Of a DNA stretch of 64,000 nucleotides, positions 60,247 to 64,000 are shown in pieces. The stretch is from JBBRMW01 sp965246845 (GTDB lineage: Bacteria > Chloroflexota > Anaerolineae > Aggregatilineales > UBA2796). The notes under the pieces are model-generated. The model was not told where the DNA came from. It ran no database searches and saw nothing but the letters and a program-made list of their open reading frames with translations. Location of the stretch: assembly GCA_965246845.1 (NCBI GenBank), contig CBDFFR010000008.1, positions 496,001 through 560,000 on the forward strand. The letters are read 5' to 3'. Position numbers and translations under genes: made by a program. The first letter of the stretch is position 1; every line of letters begins with the position of its first letter.

Positions 60247-61166
60247 CCTTTCACCGCCCCCACGTTGATCCCTTCCAGAAATTGCTTCTGCGCGAGGAAG
60301 TAGATAATCAGCACCGGGATCGCCATCATCGTCGTGAGCGCCATCATATACTGCCATTGCGGAGCCTCTTTCGAGAGGGATTGATCGAAGAAGCGCAGCA
60401 CGAGCGCCAACGGATAGGTCTGCGTCGTGTTCAGGTACAGCAGCGGACCCTGAAAGTTGTTCCAGTTGCCCTGAAACGAAAGGACCGCAATCGCAAGCAA
60501 AATCGGGCGGATCAATGGCAGCATGACGTAAAAGTAAATTTGCAAGGGATTCGCGCCGTCGATGATCGCGGCTTCCTCGATGTCGCGCGGGATGCTCATG
60601 AAGAACTGCCGCATCAGGAAGACGTAGAGCGGTCCCCACGCGAAGAGCGACGGCCAGGTGAGCGGGTCATAGGTATCGAGCAAGCCGATCTGCTTCCAAA
60701 TCAGGAACGACGGAATGCGCGTCACGACGCCGGGGACCATGATCGTCGCGAGCATGATCGCGAACAGGACGTTGCGCCCGCGCCAGCGGAACCGGGCGAA
60801 GCCATAGGCGACCAGCGACGCGCTGAAAATCTCCCCGAACATGGCGAGCAGCGTAATGAACAGCGTGTTGCCGAGGATGCGCAGGAAGTTCATGCCCGGC
60901 GCGATGCTTGACATCTTGTCCCAGACCGTGATGTAATTTTCCGGCGCGGCGGGGTTCGGGATCAGGTTGAAGCCGGGGATGAAAAGCTGCTCCGGCGTCT
61001 TGAGCGAGGTCGAGATCATCCACGCGAACGGGATCAGAATGACCACACCACCAAGCGCGAGCAACCCATAAATGATCGCGCGCCGGATCGCGAAAGCGCG
61101 TCCAGCCTGACGCGGCCTTTCATCCAGCAGACGCGAAGTTGGGCGATCCAGTGTCGTCGTTGCCAT
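60243..61166 (-). CDS. Carbohydrate ABC transporter permease (MalG type)
   Basis: 307 residues, six helices. YGLLALGGVVILIPFAWMIS, STSLKTPEQLF, GYGFARFRWRGRNVLFAIML-type region, FLIWKQIGLLDTYDPLTWPS and the EAA loop MSIPRDIEEAAIIDGANPLQ, ending GVNVGAVKG-like (EGINVGAVKG). CUT1 family. Overlaps the upstream permease by one base and the downstream exported protein by four. Confidence 0.92.
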   Translation of the reverse strand: MATTTLDRPTSRLLDERPRQAGRAFAIRRAIIYGLLALGGVVILIPFAWMISTSLKTPEQLFIPGFNLIPNPAAPENYITVWDKMSSIAPGMNFLRILGNTLFITLLAMFGEIFSASLVAYGFARFRWRGRNVLFAIMLATIMVPGVVTRIPSFLIWKQIGLLDTYDPLTWPSLFAWGPLYVFLMRQFFMSIPRDIEEAAIIDGANPLQIYFYVMLPLIRPILLAIAVLSFQGNWNNFQGPLLYLNTTQTYPLALVLRFFDQSLSKEAPQWQYMMALTTMMAIPVLIIYFLAQKQFLEGINVGAVKG

Positions 61167-62287
61167 TACGCATTCTCCTCACGCGCACCCTGATAGAAGA
61201 CCCACGCCGAAGACGAGCGGAAGATGAGCAGCGTCAGGACGAGGATGATCACGAGCATGATCCAGCCCATCGCGGAAGCCATCCCCATCCGGCGAAAGTC
61301 GAACGCTTCCCGGTAAATCACCCAGTTCAGGAACGTCCCGGTTTGCTCCGGGAGCGGGATGAACGCCGCGATCTCGAAGACCTGAATAGCGCCGATGGTC
61401 GACGTCACGAGGTTGTAAAAGAGCGACGGACTGAGCATCGGGATTGTGACGTAGCGGAACTTCACCCAGTCGCCCGCGCCGTCGATCTCCGCCGCTTCGT
61501 AGAGTTCTTTCGGGATACCCTTCAACCCGGCCAGCAGGATCACCGAGTTCGCGCCGAAGACTCCCCACAGGCTCATGATCAGCAGCGCCGGGAGCGCAAG
61601 GTTCGCGTCGTTGAACCACCGCAGCGGCTGCAAGTTAAAAATCGTAAAGAATGGTGTCAGGCTGGTATTGATCAGGCCACTTTGCGAGAACATCCAGCGC
61701 CAGAGCAGCGCCGACGCAACGGCGGGCAGAATCGCAGGCATATAATACAACACGCGCCAGAAACCGAGACCGCGCACATTCTGATTGAGCAGCATCGCGA
61801 CCATGAGCGCCCCCAGCAGGCCAATCGGCACGCTCAGGAAGGCATACAGCAGCGTCAGCCGGACCGAGCGCCAGAAGCGCGCATTGACTGCGCCAATGAC
61901 GAACCCGCCATCACCAAGCTCGATACGCTGCACTTCCTCGTAGCCTTTCGGGAGCGCGTCGCTGCTGCGCTGCGCGCGGCTCTTGAGCGGTGCGCTGGTG
62001 ATGCCGAAGAGTTCTTCGTAATTTTTCGTGCCGATCCATTGCGGCGCTTTGAAGAGATTGTATTGCGTAAAGCTGAGATAGAACGACGATGCCAGCGGGA
62101 ATAGCTGAAAAACGATAAAGAAGGCCAGCCAGGGTGCGACGAGCGCACGTCCAGCGGCGGCCTCGCGTTTGATGCCCATTCGTATCTGCAAGCGGTAGAC
62201 GAAGAACATGCCGACCGCGATCCCAAGCGCGACAAGGACATAGCGGATCGCAGTCGGACCGTAAGAATTAATTACGCCGGGGTCCAT
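61166..62287 (-). CDS. Carbohydrate ABC transporter permease (MalF type)
   Basis: 373 residues. LVAPWLAFFIVFQLFPLASS, FYLSFTQYNLFKAPQWIGTK and NYEELFG, an insertion of about 50 residues before NARFWRSVRLTLLYAFLSVP, then the EAA loop PKELYEAAEIDGAGDWVKFR. An extra N-terminal helix (YVLVALGIAVGMFFVYRL) precedes the standard six. Partner of the MalG-type permease. A hairpin lies in the 119 bases between it and the sugar-binding gene. Confidence 0.92.
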   Translation of the reverse strand: MDPGVINSYGPTAIRYVLVALGIAVGMFFVYRLQIRMGIKREAAAGRALVAPWLAFFIVFQLFPLASSFYLSFTQYNLFKAPQWIGTKNYEELFGITSAPLKSRAQRSSDALPKGYEEVQRIELGDGGFVIGAVNARFWRSVRLTLLYAFLSVPIGLLGALMVAMLLNQNVRGLGFWRVLYYMPAILPAVASALLWRWMFSQSGLINTSLTPFFTIFNLQPLRWFNDANLALPALLIMSLWGVFGANSVILLAGLKGIPKELYEAAEIDGAGDWVKFRYVTIPMLSPSLFYNLVTSTIGAIQVFEIAAFIPLPEQTGTFLNWVIYREAFDFRRMGMASAMGWIMLVIILVLTLLIFRSSSAWVFYQGAREENA

Positions 62288-62370
62288 AGGGTGTACCTCG
62301 CATTTGTGAGGGTCCGGTTGTCAGGATACGGTCCGGCCTCCGAAACTTCGGTGAACCCGGACCGTGATGG

Positions 62371-62390
62371 CGCGGGGATTGATCCCCGCG
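62371..62390. repeat. Hairpin between sugar-binding protein and permease genes
   Basis: CGCGGGGA (62371-62378), TTGA loop, TCCCCGCG (62383-62390), extended by GATG/CATC around a bulge. No T-run. Position just after the binding-protein gene suggests mRNA 3' protection giving more binding protein than permease. Confidence 0.6.
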
Positions 62391-62406
62391 CATCAACAAA
62401 AACTGC

Positions 62407-63669
62407 TTATTTCGGCAGCGTCGCCTCAAGCTGCGCCCGGACTTCCTTCGCGAGGTCATCGACCGTGCGGTCGGTTTCCTTGTTCAGAAGTGGGTTGATC
62501 AGCTTCGTATAGAACGCATCGTTCCATTGACCCATATTAGGGATCAAACGGAACGCACGCATCGACGAGACAGCAGCGATCAGCGCTTCCGCGTTGCCCT
62601 TCTTGCGCGGCTCACTGGCGACGAGGTGTTCGACGTTCGCCTGCGAGATACGCGGCGAGACGATCTTCCAGTTCTGGATACCTTCCGTCACGGCGAGGAG
62701 CGCCTTGCACGCCTGCACCGGGTTCTTCGTGGTGGCGGCGATGACCGTTGCACCCGTCCATGCAAAAGTCGCGTTGCTCTTCGTGCGAGGGTTGGCCGGG
62801 ACGCTCACCACGCCGATGTCGAGGTTCGGCACGCGGTCGAGGTCATCCGCCGCGCCGCCCATGAACATGGCGACTTTGCCCGCCTTGAACATTTCACCGA
62901 AACCCTGATCTTTCACGATGTCCGTAGACGGCGAGAATTCCGGGTTATAGGAAAGGCTCAAACGAAACTTGATCCCTTCGATGGCTTCCGGGCTATCGAT
63001 AGGCGACGATTTACGATCAGCGGTAATCACATCCCCGCCTGCCTGCCAGATGAACATCTGGACGGGCGGCCAGTCGGTCGCGATGAAGCCCCACTGCGAG
63101 GTCTTGCCGCTCGCGTCCTTCTTGGTGAGCGCCTTCGCGGTCGTCGTGAAGTCGTCCCACGTCCAGCCCGCCTTCGGCTCCGCCACACCAGCGGCCTTGA
63201 ACAAGCCCCGGTTGTAGTAGACGACGACCGGCTGCGCGATCCAGGGCAGGCCATAGACCACGTTATCGAAGGTCGTCAGGCCGATCACATCCGGGTAGTA
63301 GTCCTTGACATCCCCGGCGCTTTTCGCGGGTGCGTCCTTGAGGCAATCGGTCAACGGCGCGAATACGCCTTCGGTGGCGAGCGCCATATCCTCATTGCCG
63401 ACCCAGTACAGATCGGCTGCCGTGCCGCCTGCAAGCTGCGTCTTCACCTTCGTGATGTAGTCGCTCGGACTCGGCTCGTGAACGATCTGGTAATCGGTCG
63501 CGGACGCATTGATCTTGTCGAGAATCGCCTGCAACTCTTTGGCTTCGTCCACGCCCGTCCAGGTGGACATACGGATCGTGACTTTGCCCTGTGCGTGCGC
63601 CGGAGTGCCGAGGCTGGCGAAGAAGAGCGCGACGACCAACAAACTGAGAATAGCCAAACGCTTTTTCAT
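62407..63669 (-). CDS. Sugar ABC transporter substrate-binding protein (family 1)
   Basis: 420 residues from ATG 63669 (GAGAGGG upstream). Signal peptide MKKRLAILSLLVVALFFASL to AHAQGK, then VTIRMSTWTGVDEAKELQAI, AGGTAADLYWVGNEDMALAT, VYGLPWIAQPVVVYYNRGLF, WTWDDFTTTAKALTKK, GKVAMFMGGAADDLDRV, typical of family 1 (MalE-like) binding proteins. No lipobox Cys. The sugar is unknown; beta-mannosides are suggested by the GH130 enzyme. Confidence 0.92.
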   Translation of the reverse strand: MKKRLAILSLLVVALFFASLGTPAHAQGKVTIRMSTWTGVDEAKELQAILDKINASATDYQIVHEPSPSDYITKVKTQLAGGTAADLYWVGNEDMALATEGVFAPLTDCLKDAPAKSAGDVKDYYPDVIGLTTFDNVVYGLPWIAQPVVVYYNRGLFKAAGVAEPKAGWTWDDFTTTAKALTKKDASGKTSQWGFIATDWPPVQMFIWQAGGDVITADRKSSPIDSPEAIEGIKFRLSLSYNPEFSPSTDIVKDQGFGEMFKAGKVAMFMGGAADDLDRVPNLDIGVVSVPANPRTKSNATFAWTGATVIAATTKNPVQACKALLAVTEGIQNWKIVSPRISQANVEHLVASEPRKKGNAEALIAAVSSMRAFRLIPNMGQWNDAFYTKLINPLLNKETDRTVDDLAKEVRAQLEATLPK

Positions 63670-63741
63670 GTTTCCCTCTCTAACCAAAACATTCAACGGT
63701 GCGAATGATGAAACCGACTTTGCAAGTACCCTGTCTGCGCA

Positions 63742-64000
63742 TCACCCCCTTGCGATACAGGTTGATCGTTCGACCAGCGTGACGGATAGCATCAGGTGCG
63801 TGGCTGCTTGTGGTGTGGAGTTGAGGAGCGTAAGCAACCGTCCCGCCGCTTCCGCGCCGAGCTGGTGTTTCGGGATGTGCATCGTGGTGAGCGGCGGATC
63901 GTTGAGCGCCGCCCATGAAAGATCGTCGAACCCGATGATCGAGAGATCATGCGGGACGCGCAGACCTGTCGCGCGCGCGGCGATGAGCGCCCCAAGCGCC
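63742..64000 (-). CDS. LacI-family regulator, C-terminal part (cut by window end)
   Basis: A frame open from base 64000 to TGA at 63744-63742 gives 86 residues: ALGALIAARATGLRVPHDLS, IIGFDDLSWAALNDPPLTTM, HIPKHQLGAEAAGRLLTLLN. This is the C-terminal sugar-binding half of a LacI/GalR repressor. It lies directly upstream of the sugar-binding gene and probably controls the whole carbohydrate operon in response to the transported sugar. The helix-turn-helix is outside the window. Confidence 0.85.
   Translation of the reverse strand, partial: ALGALIAARATGLRVPHDLSIIGFDDLSWAALNDPPLTTMHIPKHQLGAEAAGRLLTLLNSTPQAATHLMLSVTLVERSTCIARG

Noticed and set aside
62527..63708. Plus-strand frame of 393 codons opposite the sugar-binding protein
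   Set aside because: Shadow of a clear family 1 binding protein gene.

Overview
The window looks like a chromosome segment of a GC-rich bacterium, most likely a member of the Chloroflexota (Anaerolineae-like). This is an inference from gene content: repeated PucR-type regulators, Uma2 nucleases, a DUF5678/retropepsin cassette, an M23 peptidase fused to an NBR1-type FW domain, and many tiny toxin/antitoxin-like genes. No 16S rRNA or ribosomal protein is present to confirm it. Core genes are GC-rich with many TTG or GTG starts; several accessory pockets are visibly more AT-rich.

Layout. 1-1587: an IS982-type transposase cut by the window edge, then an orphan Pycsar-type membrane effector. 1723-4743: type I glutamine synthetase and a PucR regulator. 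4776-6165: small accessory genes (unknown ORF, DUF433, HicAB). 6219-9286: leuS with its own promoter, a leucine-rich 45-codon upstream ORF and an intrinsic terminator just before leuS, read here as a candidate attenuator. 9386-18311: tRNA-Ala(GGC), XisI-like, msrA, Uma2, M23-FW, pfkA, membrane proteins, a GT-C glycosyltransferase, comEA and a dense DnaA-box cluster resembling oriC, then rhodanese. 18375-28370: Uma2, PucR, a degenerate argininosuccinate-lyase homologue, sugar/glycosyltransferase genes, two LamG-like surface proteins, mtaB and HIT. 28371-30416: an accessory block of three DUF5678 genes, a retropepsin-like gene and a DUF6174-like lipoprotein; its borders carry copies of the 3' ends of the neighbouring HIT and ppc genes. 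30417-43125: ppc, beta-propeller, a broken VOC gene, HAD phosphatase, a second pfkA, adenosine deaminase, ECF sigma/anti-sigma, mutY, DUF3592 proteins. 43173-45083: truncated antitoxin, nth, short PucR-like regulator.

45261-55738 is a complete urea-use locus: urtABCDE (minus strand) divergent from ureF-ureD-ureA-ureB-ureC-ureG. UreE is absent and UreG carries a C-terminal domain of about 180 residues. With the glutamine synthetase, adenosine deaminase and three PucR-type regulators this suggests scavenging of urea and purine nitrogen. 55719-64000 is a minus-strand carbohydrate module: LacI regulator, sugar-binding protein, two ABC permeases, a secreted alpha/alpha-barrel plus CBM9-like protein, a GH130 enzyme and a Gfo/Idh/MocA oxidoreductase.
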